Source: an uncultured Devosia sp. (GTDB lineage Bacteria > Pseudomonadota > Alphaproteobacteria > Rhizobiales > Devosiaceae). Taken from it: DNA of 64,000 bases. The notes below the pieces were generated by a model, which saw nothing but the letters and a program-made list of their open reading frames with translations, was not told where the DNA came from and did no database searches. The position numbers were made by a program, and so were the translations under genes. Below, one piece after another: positions 25,039 to 36,354 of the stretch. The stretch lies in the NCBI RefSeq assembly GCF_946479885.1, contig NZ_CAMLHM010000002.1, positions 1 to 64,000 on the forward strand, given 5' to 3'. Positions within the stretch are counted from its first letter, which is position 1. Each line of letters opens with the position of its first letter.

Positions 25039-26891
25039 CAGAACCGCTCCGGCACCAGGATAGCACTGACATCCACGCCCTCGCGGGCAAACAAGGCTTC
25101 CAGATCAGCAATGTCAGGCGCCTGCGGCACCCGCCCCAGGGCCGTCTCGGCCCCCGGCCCCGCTGGCAGCGCCAGCGCCGCGGTCACCAGCACCGTCGTC
25201 CCCGCGGGAATCTCGCCGCGCAACTGCGGCACGATGGTCTTGGCGACAATGAGGTTGGTATTGGGGTAGGCCCGATGCGCCCGTCCGTCGCGCATGCCGC
25301 CCAGATCGATGATGGCGCTGACATCGGTCTTGCTCTTGGCCACCGCGCGTCCGGCTTCGTCGATATAGGTATCGGCATTGAGGTCGGCCCGGCCGATGGC
25401 AAAGCCGCCTTCGGTCGCATGCAACGCCCGTGGCGTCGTGATCCGGTGCACCCTGATGTGCCAGGGATTGGCCGGGATCAGCCAGGTCTCGACCGCGATA
25501 TCGCTCCATGGCTTCCAGCGCGCAAACAGCGTGTTCCCGGCGATCTGGGCGACCTCGTTGGTCTCGCGCACGCGGTAATGCCGGCCGTCGTCGGAAAAGG
25601 CCAGCGCCCCGTCGAAGGCGCCCATATTATAGGCCCGCTCATCGGCTTCGACCGAAAAGCCGTAGCGGCTGGCATAGACGAACTTGGCGTATTTCTCCGT
25701 GCCATGCCGCATCTGCCAATTCTGCTGGCCGCTCGAAAGAGCCACCACATTGCCGTCAGTATGCATCATCACCATGCCCGGATGCTTGAGCGGCACCGGC
25801 TCCTCGCTCATGACCGCAGGGGTTTCCTCGGCGGTCCAGAACGGGTGGTCGTCGGGCAGCGCCAGCGGCAGGAAGGCCTTGAGGGCCCAATAGGGCGACC
25901 CCGCCGAATTGTAGCTCTCCGACATAAAGAGGTTCGGATAGCCGTAGCCAATCGAAAGCACGCCGTCGCGATTGGCTATGGGCTTGTCCGCCCACCAGCG
26001 CAGGTGCCGCATGAACTGGCCCTTGATCTCGCCCCAGGGCAACGCCTCGAGATCGGCAAAGGCCAGCGCGCCCCAGAAGCCGCCACAGGCGAAGCGATAG
26101 GTCAGGCTCCGCCCGAAGGCCAGCGTGCCGCCCTCCTCGTCGAACCAGTGCCTGACATCTTTGGCGAACAGCGCCGCCCGCTCCTTGTAGGCCGCGACCC
26201 GCTTCGCGTCGCCGCGCGCCAGCTTGGCATAGATCAGCCCATAGAAATGCATGGCGAAGGGAATGTAGTGGTCGATCCGCCTTATATTGCCGTCCCGATA
26301 CCAGCCATCGCCGAGGTAGAACCCGTCGAGCTCCTCGAGATACTTTTCCGTCAGCGACCGGTCGAACTCGACCCCGCATTCCTCGAGGCCGAGATCGACC
26401 AGGATGCGGAAGAATTTCCAGTTATTGTCGGCATAGTCATGCTTGCGAGCATGCTTGAGATAGGCCGCAAGATTTCCTTTGGCTTTCTCGCTCAGCGGCT
26501 CCCACACCAGATGCGGCAGCAGCCGCATGGTGAAACCGATGGCCGCCAGCTCCACCATGCGCTGGTCGGTCGAATTGACCTGGCCCCAATATTCGGGATG
26601 CTCGGGGTCCGTGCCATTGGCCAGCCCCTGTCGATACAGCGCCCAGTGATCAAACGCTCCGCCGCCGGCCGCCAGCGGCGTCAGCCCCCAGAGCGGCCGG
26701 GCAAAGCCTTCCAGATCAGCCGCGGCGCGGTCAAAATGCGCCGCTGCGCCGTCGAGCCGCACCCGCGCACCGCCTTCCGAGAAGAACGGCAGCAGCGGGT
26801 TGAACAGGTCATGCAGCGCCTTCTCCACGTCGGCGCGGGTCCTGAGCGGATTGCCATGCAGCGGATTGGCCGTCACGGGATCATAGGTCAT
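25038..26891 (-). CDS. DUF2264 protein, probable glycan-processing enzyme
   Basis: This 617-residue protein fits the DUF2264 family: WGLTPLAAGGGAF near residue 70, DNNWKFFRILVDLGL, YLGDGWYRDGNIRRIDHYIP, GRSLTYRFACGGFWGALAFA, and a beta-rich C-terminal half (residues about 400-600). The N-terminal half has the helical hairpin pattern of an alpha/alpha barrel and the C-terminal half that of a beta-sandwich, as in many polysaccharide lyases and GH88/105-like enzymes. I do not assign a reaction. Its position after an oligosaccharide importer and with a heparinase-type lyase supports a cytoplasmic glycan enzyme. I use ATG 26891, just after the ATPase stop; no signal peptide is seen. Confidence 0.85.
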   Translation of the reverse strand: MTYDPVTANPLHGNPLRTRADVEKALHDLFNPLLPFFSEGGARVRLDGAAAHFDRAAADLEGFARPLWGLTPLAAGGGAFDHWALYRQGLANGTDPEHPEYWGQVNSTDQRMVELAAIGFTMRLLPHLVWEPLSEKAKGNLAAYLKHARKHDYADNNWKFFRILVDLGLEECGVEFDRSLTEKYLEELDGFYLGDGWYRDGNIRRIDHYIPFAMHFYGLIYAKLARGDAKRVAAYKERAALFAKDVRHWFDEEGGTLAFGRSLTYRFACGGFWGALAFADLEALPWGEIKGQFMRHLRWWADKPIANRDGVLSIGYGYPNLFMSESYNSAGSPYWALKAFLPLALPDDHPFWTAEETPAVMSEEPVPLKHPGMVMMHTDGNVVALSSGQQNWQMRHGTEKYAKFVYASRYGFSVEADERAYNMGAFDGALAFSDDGRHYRVRETNEVAQIAGNTLFARWKPWSDIAVETWLIPANPWHIRVHRITTPRALHATEGGFAIGRADLNADTYIDEAGRAVAKSKTDVSAIIDLGGMRDGRAHRAYPNTNLIVAKTIVPQLRGEIPAGTTVLVTAALALPAGPGAETALGRVPQAPDIADLEALFAREGVDVSAILVPERF

Positions 26892-26892
26892 T

Positions 26893-28943
<2,051 letters not shown>

Positions 28944-28965
28944 GGCAGGACCTCCAAACATCGAA

Positions 28966-30108
28966 CTACCGCCCATGGGGATCAGCCGCATCGCGCAGCC
29001 CATCGCCGAAGAAGTTCATCGACAAAATGATCACCACCACGCAGATGCCCGGCAGCAGCAGCCAGGGCGCGGTGGCCAGCGTGCGGATATTCTGCGCGTC
29101 CTGCAGCAGCGTGCCCCAGCTGACGATCGGCGCCTGCAGTCCGAGCCCCAGGAAGCTCAATGCCGTTTCCGCCAGGATCATGCTCGGAATGGCCAGCGTC
29201 GCCGCCGCGATGATGTGGCTCATGAAGCTGGGCACCATGTGGCGGGTGATGATGCGCCAGTCGCTGGCCCCATCGAGTTGCGCCGCCGTCACGAAATCCT
29301 CGGTCCGCAGGCTCAGGAACCGCCCCCGCACCACGCGCGCCAGCTCGGTCCAGCCGATCAGCGACAGGATCAGCGTGATGGCGAAATAGGTCTGCAGCGC
29401 GCTCCAGTCCTTGGGCATGGCGGCCGCCAGCCCCAGCCAGAGCGGAATGGTCGGCATCGAGCGGATGAACTCGACCACGCGCATCACCGCCGTGTCGAAC
29501 CAGCCCCCATAATAGCCGGCAAAGCCGCCGATGATGATGCCGAAGAACAGGCTCAGCGTCACACCGGCGAGGCCAATGGAAAGCGAAATCCGCGTGCCGT
29601 GGATCAGCCGGCTCAGGAGGTCTCGGCCCAGCCGATCAGCGCCCAGGATGTAGAACGGATCGCGCGGATTTTCGACGCCGACAAGCTTGACCGACATCGG
29701 AATGATCCCGGCCAGCATATAGGGCTCGCTTTCGGCGAAGAACGACACCGGCAGCCGCACCGTCTCGTCGATCACGAAGGTCCGCCGCAGCGCCACCGGG
29801 TCGATCTCGGTCTTGTAGCCATAAACGAAGGGGGCGAATTCCCAGCCGCCATCCTCGTTCTGCGCCAGGAAATGCAGGCCCTGCGGCGGCGCATAGGTAT
29901 AGCGCGCGCTGTAGTCGGACGGGTCGACCGGCGCGATGAACTCGGCCAGCAGCGCCACCAGGTAAAACAGCCCGACGATCCACAGGCTCACCAGTGCCAG
30001 CCGGTGCCGCTTGAACCGCCGCCACATCAGGCCAAACTGGCTCTCGCGGCTGCGCTTGGCGGGTGCGGCGGAAACCATTGTCGGTGTGCTCATCGTATCC
30101 ACAGCCAT
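28966..30108 (-). CDS. Opp/Dpp-type ABC permease (C subunit) with a long first periplasmic loop
   Basis: This 380-residue permease has the N-terminal cytoplasmic segment and membrane helix typical of DppC/OppC (LALVSLWIVGLFYLVALLA), then an unusually long loop of about 100 residues (including YTYAPPQGLHFLAQNEDGGW) before the core ending in GADRLGRDLLSRLIHGTRIS. The EAA motif is in the stretch DGASDWRIITRHMVPSFMSH. The loop makes it about 80 residues longer than DppC. Its ATG follows the previous stop without a gap. Confidence 0.93.
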   Translation of the reverse strand: MAVDTMSTPTMVSAAPAKRSRESQFGLMWRRFKRHRLALVSLWIVGLFYLVALLAEFIAPVDPSDYSARYTYAPPQGLHFLAQNEDGGWEFAPFVYGYKTEIDPVALRRTFVIDETVRLPVSFFAESEPYMLAGIIPMSVKLVGVENPRDPFYILGADRLGRDLLSRLIHGTRISLSIGLAGVTLSLFFGIIIGGFAGYYGGWFDTAVMRVVEFIRSMPTIPLWLGLAAAMPKDWSALQTYFAITLILSLIGWTELARVVRGRFLSLRTEDFVTAAQLDGASDWRIITRHMVPSFMSHIIAAATLAIPSMILAETALSFLGLGLQAPIVSWGTLLQDAQNIRTLATAPWLLLPGICVVVIILSMNFFGDGLRDAADPHGR

Positions 30109-31098
30109 CTATTTGCTCCCGTAGCGGATGCGCGGATCGATCAGCGCCAACAGGATGTCCGAGATCAGCGTGCCGATGACGGTGAGCACGCTCAGCAGCA
30201 GGATGATCGCGCCGGCCAGGTACATGTCCTGCGTGGTCAGCGAGCGCAGCAGCATCGGTCCGGCCGTCGGCAGGTTCATCACCACCGAGACGATCACCGA
30301 CCCCGAAACCAGCGCCGGCAACAGCCAGCCGATCGTCGACACCAGCGGGTTGAGCGCCAGCCGCACGGGATATTTGAGCACGACCTTCCATTCCGGCAGG
30401 CCCTTGGCCCGGGCGGTCACGACATAGGGCTTCTTGAGCTCGTCGAGCAGATTGGCGCGCAGGATGCGGATCAGTTCCGCTGTGCCCGCCGTCGCCAGCA
30501 CCAGCACCGGCGCCCAGGCATGGCCGAGGAAATCCCAGATGCGCGGCAGGCTCCAGGTGGCGTTTTCATATTGCGGTGAAAACAGCCCGCCCATGGTGGC
30601 GCCGAACCAGGTATAGGCCAGGTACATCAGGATGAGCGCGAAGAAGAAATTGGGGATGGCGAGGCCGATAAACCCGCCGATCGTGGCGAGGTAATCGCCC
30701 AGCGAATATTTGCGCACCGCCGCATAGATGCCGATGGGCAGCGCGATGAACCACATCACGATCACAGCCAGGCCCTCGATCAGGATCGAATAGCCGAGCC
30801 GGCCCCAGATCAGCTCCCAGACCGGGCGCTTCCATTCGAAGCTGTGGCCGAAATTGCCCTGCACGATGCCGGTGACCCATTTCCAGTATTGCACGAGGAA
30901 GGGCTCGCCCATGCCGTACTGGTTGCGCAGGTTCTCGATAACCCGCGGGTCGACCTGGTCGCCCGTGGCAGAGAGGGCCGCGATATAACTCGTCAGGTAA
31001 TCGCCGGGCGGCAGCTGGATGATGGCGAAGGCCACGATGGACACAGCCACCAGCGTCAGCAGCATGGCGATGAAGCGATGAATGATGAAGCCGACCAT
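30109..31098 (-). CDS. Opp/Dpp-type ABC permease (B subunit)
   Basis: This 329-residue permease starts with the usual DppB membrane helix (MLLTLVAVSIVAFAIIQLPPG), has the EAA-type loop (VVTARAKGLPEWKVVLKYPV) and six predicted membrane helices. The stretch QYGMGEPFLVQYWKWVTGIV is typical of the family. It sits 85 bases after the binding-protein gene and is directly followed by the C permease. Confidence 0.94.
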   Translation of the reverse strand: MVGFIIHRFIAMLLTLVAVSIVAFAIIQLPPGDYLTSYIAALSATGDQVDPRVIENLRNQYGMGEPFLVQYWKWVTGIVQGNFGHSFEWKRPVWELIWGRLGYSILIEGLAVIVMWFIALPIGIYAAVRKYSLGDYLATIGGFIGLAIPNFFFALILMYLAYTWFGATMGGLFSPQYENATWSLPRIWDFLGHAWAPVLVLATAGTAELIRILRANLLDELKKPYVVTARAKGLPEWKVVLKYPVRLALNPLVSTIGWLLPALVSGSVIVSVVMNLPTAGPMLLRSLTTQDMYLAGAIILLLSVLTVIGTLISDILLALIDPRIRYGSK

Positions 31099-31183
31099 GA
31101 TGCCTTGTCCGGGTGGTGGTTGGGGTCTCCCCGCAGCAGCAAGTGCCGCGGGGAGCCGGAGCGGGGTGGGAGGAGATCCCGCT

Positions 31184-33106
31184 TTATTCGAAGTACCAGA
31201 CCGGCGGATCCATCGATGCCGGGGTCGGGAACAGCCAGGCGTTGAACATCGAAGCCGGCGCGTTCTTGAGGTTGTTCCGGATGATCGAGTAGGAGTTCGG
31301 CATCAGGCTCACCCCGATCACCGGGAATTGTTCCTTGGTGATGGCGAGGATCTGGTTGAACAGCTCCGCGCGCGCTTCCGGCGTGCCCGCGGCACGGACC
31401 TGATTGTAGAGGTCCATCTGCTGCTTGGCCCAGTCGACCGGCTCCTCGGCGATTTCAGGACGCGTGCCGTTGAACCACTGAGCCCAGCGATAGGCCCAGA
31501 CCGATTCATCGCTGAACGGGAAGTAGTAGCGCGGCTCCTGCAGGGCCTCGATGCCACCGTCGCCAGCCCAGACCTGGGCATCGAACTCACCGGCCGGACG
31601 CTTTTCGTAGAACAGCGTGCGGTCGATATTGTTGAGCTCTATCTCGACGCCTGCCGCTGCCAGCTGCAGCTGCATGATTTCGAGCATGTCGATCCATTCG
31701 GGGCGCAGCGCCGAGATCACGTCGATGGTGATCTTGACCGGATTGCCGTCGCTGCCGAGGTAGATGCCGTCGCCATTCTTCTCGGTCAGGCCGGCCGCCG
31801 CGAAGTGCTCGGCGGCAGCGTCGGGGTCGAACTCGGTATACTGCTTGGCCAGCTCTTCATCATAGAACTGGCTTTCCGGGCGCGGCGCGACCTGGAAGGG
31901 TTCGCCCTGGCCGGTAAACACCACGTCGATGATTTCCTGTCGGTCGATGGCGTGGGAAATGCCGATGCGGAAGTCCTTGTTGTTGTAGAGCTCGCGCTTG
32001 ATCGGATCGAGGTGATTGAGGTTGAGCTGCAGCACCAGGGTGTTGGATGCCGAGGGGATCACCTCGCCCAGGTGATAGCCACCCGCTTCCTGTCCGTCGA
32101 AGAACAGCGGCTTGTTGGTGGTGGTGGCGATGTGGCGTTCCTGGAAGTCGATCTCGCCATTGAGCGCGGCAAGGGTCAGTTCTTCGACGCCCCCCTGGCT
32201 CACGCGCATGTCGAGATTGTCGATATAGGGTAGCTGGTTACCCTCGGCGTCGGTCTTCCAATAGTAGGGATTGCGCTTCCAGGTGACGCGCTGGGCATTG
32301 GCCGTCAGCGGCGTCTCGATCACCCAGGCATAGACCGTGGGCAGGTCGGGATTGGCGAAGCGGATGGTTTCCCAGCCCCAGGCGCAACGGTCCTGCAGGT
32401 AGAGCGCCCAGCTGTCGAAGCCCGCGGCCTTGGCGTCGGCCTCGGCATTCTCGTTGTAGGTCGGGTGGAACTGGCTGCAATATTTCTTCTGCAGCGAGGT
32501 GGCGTGGATGCCGTCGACACCGGCGATCTGTTCGAGGAACATGCCGTTCGGCTTGCCGAAGATGAATTTGAAATTGTAGTCGTCGATGACTTCGAGCGTC
32601 ACCGGGTTGTTCTTGTTGTCGATCCAGCTGCCCGCCGCATAGTCGGGGTCCTGGTACATCTCGACGGCAAAGGCGATGTCGGCAGTGGTGAACGGCGTGC
32701 CGTCGGACCACTTCACGCCTTCGCGCAGCTTGAACGTATATTCGGTGGCGTCGGCGCTGACCTCCCAGGACTCGGCCATATTGGGCAATACGGTCTTCCA
32801 GGTGTGGTCGTAGCGAACCAGGCCCTCATAGGCCACGGTCTTGACGATCAACCCGTTGTCGCCGCCGCCATTGAGGCCCATGCGCCAGGTGCCGCCATAC
32901 TTGCCGACACTCTCGCCCTCGACGACCAGCGGATTGACCGGCAGGCGCTCGGCGACAGGCGGCAGCGCGCCGCTGGTCACCAGCTCGTCGAGCATGGGGG
33001 CCTGCTGCTGCGCCATTGCCGGGGCGGCAGCAAGCATGGCGGCCAGGGCCACCGCGCCCGCAAGCCCCAGCCCGGGCATGCGTTTTGCGAAGTCGATCGG
33101 CTTCAT
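31184..33106 (-). CDS. ABC transporter substrate-binding protein (SBP_bac_5, oligosaccharide/oligopeptide class)
   Basis: This 640-residue periplasmic binding protein has a clear Sec signal peptide (LAGAVALAAMLAAAPAMA, cleavage before QQQ). The family-5 signature lies in TEYTFKLREGVKWSDGTPF. It is about 100 residues longer than DppA. In this locus, with a polysaccharide lyase, a deacetylase and a LacI regulator, the ligand is more likely an oligosaccharide than a peptide; that is inference. It is the first gene of the importer set. Confidence 0.92.
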   Translation of the reverse strand: MKPIDFAKRMPGLGLAGAVALAAMLAAAPAMAQQQAPMLDELVTSGALPPVAERLPVNPLVVEGESVGKYGGTWRMGLNGGGDNGLIVKTVAYEGLVRYDHTWKTVLPNMAESWEVSADATEYTFKLREGVKWSDGTPFTTADIAFAVEMYQDPDYAAGSWIDNKNNPVTLEVIDDYNFKFIFGKPNGMFLEQIAGVDGIHATSLQKKYCSQFHPTYNENAEADAKAAGFDSWALYLQDRCAWGWETIRFANPDLPTVYAWVIETPLTANAQRVTWKRNPYYWKTDAEGNQLPYIDNLDMRVSQGGVEELTLAALNGEIDFQERHIATTTNKPLFFDGQEAGGYHLGEVIPSASNTLVLQLNLNHLDPIKRELYNNKDFRIGISHAIDRQEIIDVVFTGQGEPFQVAPRPESQFYDEELAKQYTEFDPDAAAEHFAAAGLTEKNGDGIYLGSDGNPVKITIDVISALRPEWIDMLEIMQLQLAAAGVEIELNNIDRTLFYEKRPAGEFDAQVWAGDGGIEALQEPRYYFPFSDESVWAYRWAQWFNGTRPEIAEEPVDWAKQQMDLYNQVRAAGTPEARAELFNQILAITKEQFPVIGVSLMPNSYSIIRNNLKNAPASMFNAWLFPTPASMDPPVWYFE

Positions 33107-33240
33107 TGGTTAGTCCTCCCTTGTCCGGCGCACTGTGCACCGGTCCTTCCTCACTCGGCGGCCTTTGCCGCCATGGCAGTCGGGTGCAGCCCCGGCCTGC
33201 AAGCTCTCGGGCGCGCATTTCCGCGCCCACTCATGCCGCC

Positions 33241-35052
33241 CTAGAGCGGCGTGATCTCCAGCGCCACCTCGCCCCGGACCGGCCGAGCCTTGGCGGCGAA
33301 CAGCAGGCGGGTGAGGTCGACAGACGGCGCGTATTGCTTTTCGACGCCGCGATGAATTTCCGTGGTGACCGCGACCTGCGCCGGATCGAACGCGACGCGT
33401 ACGCCGCCCTCGCCGCCGACGCGCACCGCGTCAGTGCCAATTTCGACATCGAGCGGCGTCACCAGCACCGATTGAAAGTCGCCGCCATTGGCAAAGGCAA
33501 AGCCGTCGCGGAGCTTGATCCGCCCACCCGGCGCCTGCCGGTCCAGCGTCACGCTGCGGCGCAGCTCGACCAGGCCGGCCTCGCGCGGATAGGCGGCAGC
33601 CATGTCGATGGTGAGATTATCCAGGTCGGCGCCATGGCTATGCGCCACCACCGTCGCGGCATGGTCCGCCCCCTCGGCCTGCTCGTGGCCATTGACCACG
33701 GGCACCGAGTGGCCGCGCGACGAGGCCATGATGTTGCCGTAGCGCTCGGGCCCAAAATAGGCCTTGGAATAGCGGCCACGGCCCGGATCAGTCAGCACCA
33801 CCTTGCCCTTGCTGACCACGATCAGCGAACCGACATCGTTCTGGTTGTGCATCTCGTCATTGTGCCCGCCCTTGACGGCGAGGCGCAGCGAACCGGGCTC
33901 GGCCGGGTCGAGCCGCGAGATCATCCAGGCCATGTCCCGATACCAGTCGTGCTGGCTGCCGCCAAAGGCCGCATTGGTCTCGGGCAGCGGCCAGGCGAAC
34001 TGGCGCAGGGGCCAGGCGAACTGGTTGAAGTGGTCGACCGTGAAGTCGTTGCGCATCCCCAGACCAGTCAGGTCCGGCAGGTCGAGCTGCTCCGCCAGAT
34101 GCGTCAATAGACCCGGGTGAAAGTTCGGATTGCTGTCGGAGTCCGAAAAGCTTGCCCAGATACCCGGCGCCAGCATGGTCCGCAGCGGAAACTGCGCGAT
34201 ATCGCGGATCAGCGCGCCTGCCAGCAGGTCGATGACGCCGCCCGTGCGGACATGCAGCAGATGCGCCAGTACCACGTAATTACCGAAGCCATAGGACCAG
34301 TAGTCCGGCCCTTCCGACGAGCCGCCCTGGCTGTCGAAGGTCTCGAGGTAATCGGCGAGGCTATGCAGTCCCCGCGTGATGATCTCCGCCAGCCGGTCGA
34401 GGTCGGTTTCGAGGTAACACGCCGCGCCCACCACGCCGGCGACGCAGACCGCCGTCCAGTTGTTGACCTGCTTTTCCGGGGTCGTATGCAGCCACCAGAT
34501 GTCGTTGCGTTCGAGAAACGGCCTGATGGCCCGCCGGTCGACTTCGTGGGCTATCCGAACCTGCAGCGAAGGGGACAGACCCGGCCCCACCAGATAGGCC
34601 ATTTCCGCCAGGTCTAGCGCGGTCATTGCCGCAGCCAGGTCCAGGGTCGGCCGGTCAGGCAGGTCCAATGTGCGGGCATGGGCGGGCCAGGCCCAGTTGG
34701 TTTCTTCCAGCCGCGCCCAGGCAATGTTCTCGATGGCGGCGGTGAAGCGTCCCTTGCCTTCGAGCCATTCCGCCAGCGTCAGGCGATAGAGCATGTTGCG
34801 ACGCTGGCGCTGGGCGTCCTCATACCCCTCGCGACGGCCGGTGCGCTGGAAGTCGAGATAGAGCTCGGCCGGCAGCGATGGGATCGGCCGCTCCATGTCG
34901 GTCGCGGCGCGCGCCATCAGCTGCGCCACCGCGTCATCGCCCACCCTTGTGCGCAGGCCAGCCAGTTCGGCACCGCGCGGGAATGGCGTGAAGGTCGGCG
35001 CGGCGTCGAGCACCATGCGAACGTGTCTGACGTTCCATCGCCGCAAGTCCAA
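33241..35052 (-). CDS. Heparinase II/III-type polysaccharide lyase
   Basis: This protein of about 603 residues has an N-terminal helical toroid (residues about 60-330, e.g. WLHTTPEKQVNNWTAVCVAG, QGGSSEGPDYWSYGFGNYVV) and a C-terminal beta-rich Hepar_II_III domain with GGHNDEMHNQNDVGSLIVV and VVLTDPGRGRYS. The conserved Asn, Tyr and His residues expected for lyase action on uronic-acid glycans are present. No signal peptide is seen, so it likely acts on imported oligosaccharides. I use the TTG at 35052, with GGAGG seven bases upstream. ATG 35016 is an alternative. It is the first gene downstream of the LacI operators. Confidence 0.88.
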   Translation of the reverse strand: MDLRRWNVRHVRMVLDAAPTFTPFPRGAELAGLRTRVGDDAVAQLMARAATDMERPIPSLPAELYLDFQRTGRREGYEDAQRQRRNMLYRLTLAEWLEGKGRFTAAIENIAWARLEETNWAWPAHARTLDLPDRPTLDLAAAMTALDLAEMAYLVGPGLSPSLQVRIAHEVDRRAIRPFLERNDIWWLHTTPEKQVNNWTAVCVAGVVGAACYLETDLDRLAEIITRGLHSLADYLETFDSQGGSSEGPDYWSYGFGNYVVLAHLLHVRTGGVIDLLAGALIRDIAQFPLRTMLAPGIWASFSDSDSNPNFHPGLLTHLAEQLDLPDLTGLGMRNDFTVDHFNQFAWPLRQFAWPLPETNAAFGGSQHDWYRDMAWMISRLDPAEPGSLRLAVKGGHNDEMHNQNDVGSLIVVSKGKVVLTDPGRGRYSKAYFGPERYGNIMASSRGHSVPVVNGHEQAEGADHAATVVAHSHGADLDNLTIDMAAAYPREAGLVELRRSVTLDRQAPGGRIKLRDGFAFANGGDFQSVLVTPLDVEIGTDAVRVGGEGGVRVAFDPAQVAVTTEIHRGVEKQYAPSVDLTRLLFAAKARPVRGEVALEITPL

Positions 35053-35125
35053 CCCAACACCTCCCACGCCCTGCCATTATGCAAGCAGTGGCAAGCTAGG
35101 CGATGTTTTGCGTCAATTCAAGCAT

Positions 35126-35159
35126 TTTGCGCAAATCTCGCAATAAACGCAAATTTGCG
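35126..35159. promoter_or_regulatory. Two LacI-type operator palindromes upstream of the lyase operon
   Basis: TTTGCGCAAA (35126-35135) and CGCAAATTTGCG (35148-35159) are perfect palindromes built from TTTGCG half-sites. They lie about 75-107 bases before the lyase start. A third related site is at 36302-36316 in front of the LacI gene, which makes control by that regulator likely. Confidence 0.65.
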
Positions 35160-35274
35160 GGAATTGTGTCATGGGCACAGATACATAGCAGGTGCAAAAG
35201 CGTGAGGAATGCGCCGCATTCTGTGCACGCTTTGCGGCAATATGTGACAACGGATCGAGGGCCATGCGACCGGG

Positions 35275-36279
35275 TCAGGCGCGAAAGACCGTCTCGCCCT
35301 CGACCATGGTCACGCCGATTTCGAGCTGCTGTACGGCGGTTTCGCCATCCATGTGCTCGGCCAGAAGCCGCACCGCGCCGCGCCCGATGCCCTCGCGATC
35401 CACCCGGGTCGTGCTGAGCCGCGGCGTCGCCATTCCCGCCAGCGGCAGGTCGTCAAAGCCGATGATCGAGAAGGTCTTCGGCAAGGGGCTGTCGGCCCCA
35501 TAGATGCCCTCGAGCATTTCCACCGCGGCAATGTCATTCCAGATAAAGGCCGCGGTGACGTCATGCTTGCCGGCCAGCAGATCGGCCAGCAATTCCTTGG
35601 TGTGACGCTCGTCCGTATTGACCAGCGTCCCCACCGCGCCCGGCGTCTTGGCAATCGCCGTCTCAAAGCCCCGCTGGCGCTGACGAATTGTCGGCCGATA
35701 GCGATGCGTATAGTGCAGGATTTTCCGGTGGCCCGCATCCAGCAGGCGCTGCGTCGCCATGTAGGCGCCGTAGTAATTGGCCGGTGATACCGAGCTCACA
35801 CGCATCATCGGGTCGCTGCCATTGACCAGCACGACCGGCATCTCGGCTTCGGTCGACCAGGCCGCCAGATCGTCCCAGGCGTCGATCCCGGCCAGCAGCA
35901 GCCCGCCGGCATCGGCTTGGGCAATCTGCTTCTTGATCAGGTCCAGCGTGACCGCTGCCTCGTTGACCAGCCGTACATCGAGCGCCATCCCGGCCGCGGC
36001 GGCCTGCATGCGCATGCCCTCGACAATGCCGACATAGAAACCCGACAGGCCGCTCGTCGCGCTGCCCAGCGGCACCAGCGCCACGGCCCGCTTATCCCCG
36101 CCAGATGGCACCATGCTATGCTTGGATTTGTAGCCCAGCGTCCGCGCCATGCGCTGCACATCGCGCCGAACGGCATCGCTGATGCCGATCTCGTTGGCGA
36201 GCGCCCGCGAAACCGTGCTGACGGAAACGCCAAGGCGCTCGGCAATGTCGGCCTGGTTTGCTCGCTTCTGGGTCGCCAC
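35275..36279 (-). CDS. LacI-family transcriptional regulator
   Basis: This 334-residue regulator has an N-terminal LacI helix-turn-helix (QADIAERLGVSVSTVSRALA), the hinge with GYKSKHSM in place of the usual Y-P-N, and a periplasmic-binding-protein-like core that ends with DREGIGRGAVRLLAEHMDG. Its placement at the head of the lyase/importer genes, plus a shared palindrome in both promoter regions, suggests it represses this locus until a sugar product binds. Confidence 0.93.
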   Translation of the reverse strand: MATQKRANQADIAERLGVSVSTVSRALANEIGISDAVRRDVQRMARTLGYKSKHSMVPSGGDKRAVALVPLGSATSGLSGFYVGIVEGMRMQAAAAGMALDVRLVNEAAVTLDLIKKQIAQADAGGLLLAGIDAWDDLAAWSTEAEMPVVLVNGSDPMMRVSSVSPANYYGAYMATQRLLDAGHRKILHYTHRYRPTIRQRQRGFETAIAKTPGAVGTLVNTDERHTKELLADLLAGKHDVTAAFIWNDIAAVEMLEGIYGADSPLPKTFSIIGFDDLPLAGMATPRLSTTRVDREGIGRGAVRLLAEHMDGETAVQQLEIGVTMVEGETVFRA

Positions 36280-36301
36280 GGCAGTGCCTCGCTCTCCCTC
36301 T

Positions 36302-36316
36302 ACGCAATATTTGCGT
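36302..36316. promoter_or_regulatory. LacI-type operator in front of the regulator gene
   Basis: ACGCAA-TAT-TTGCGT is a perfect inverted repeat 23 bases upstream of the LacI start, in the same TTGCG half-site class as the sites near 35130. This points to autoregulation. Confidence 0.6.
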
Positions 36317-36354
36317 TTTTTGAGGAGCGCAAGGGCCCAGCGCCACTTATCCCC

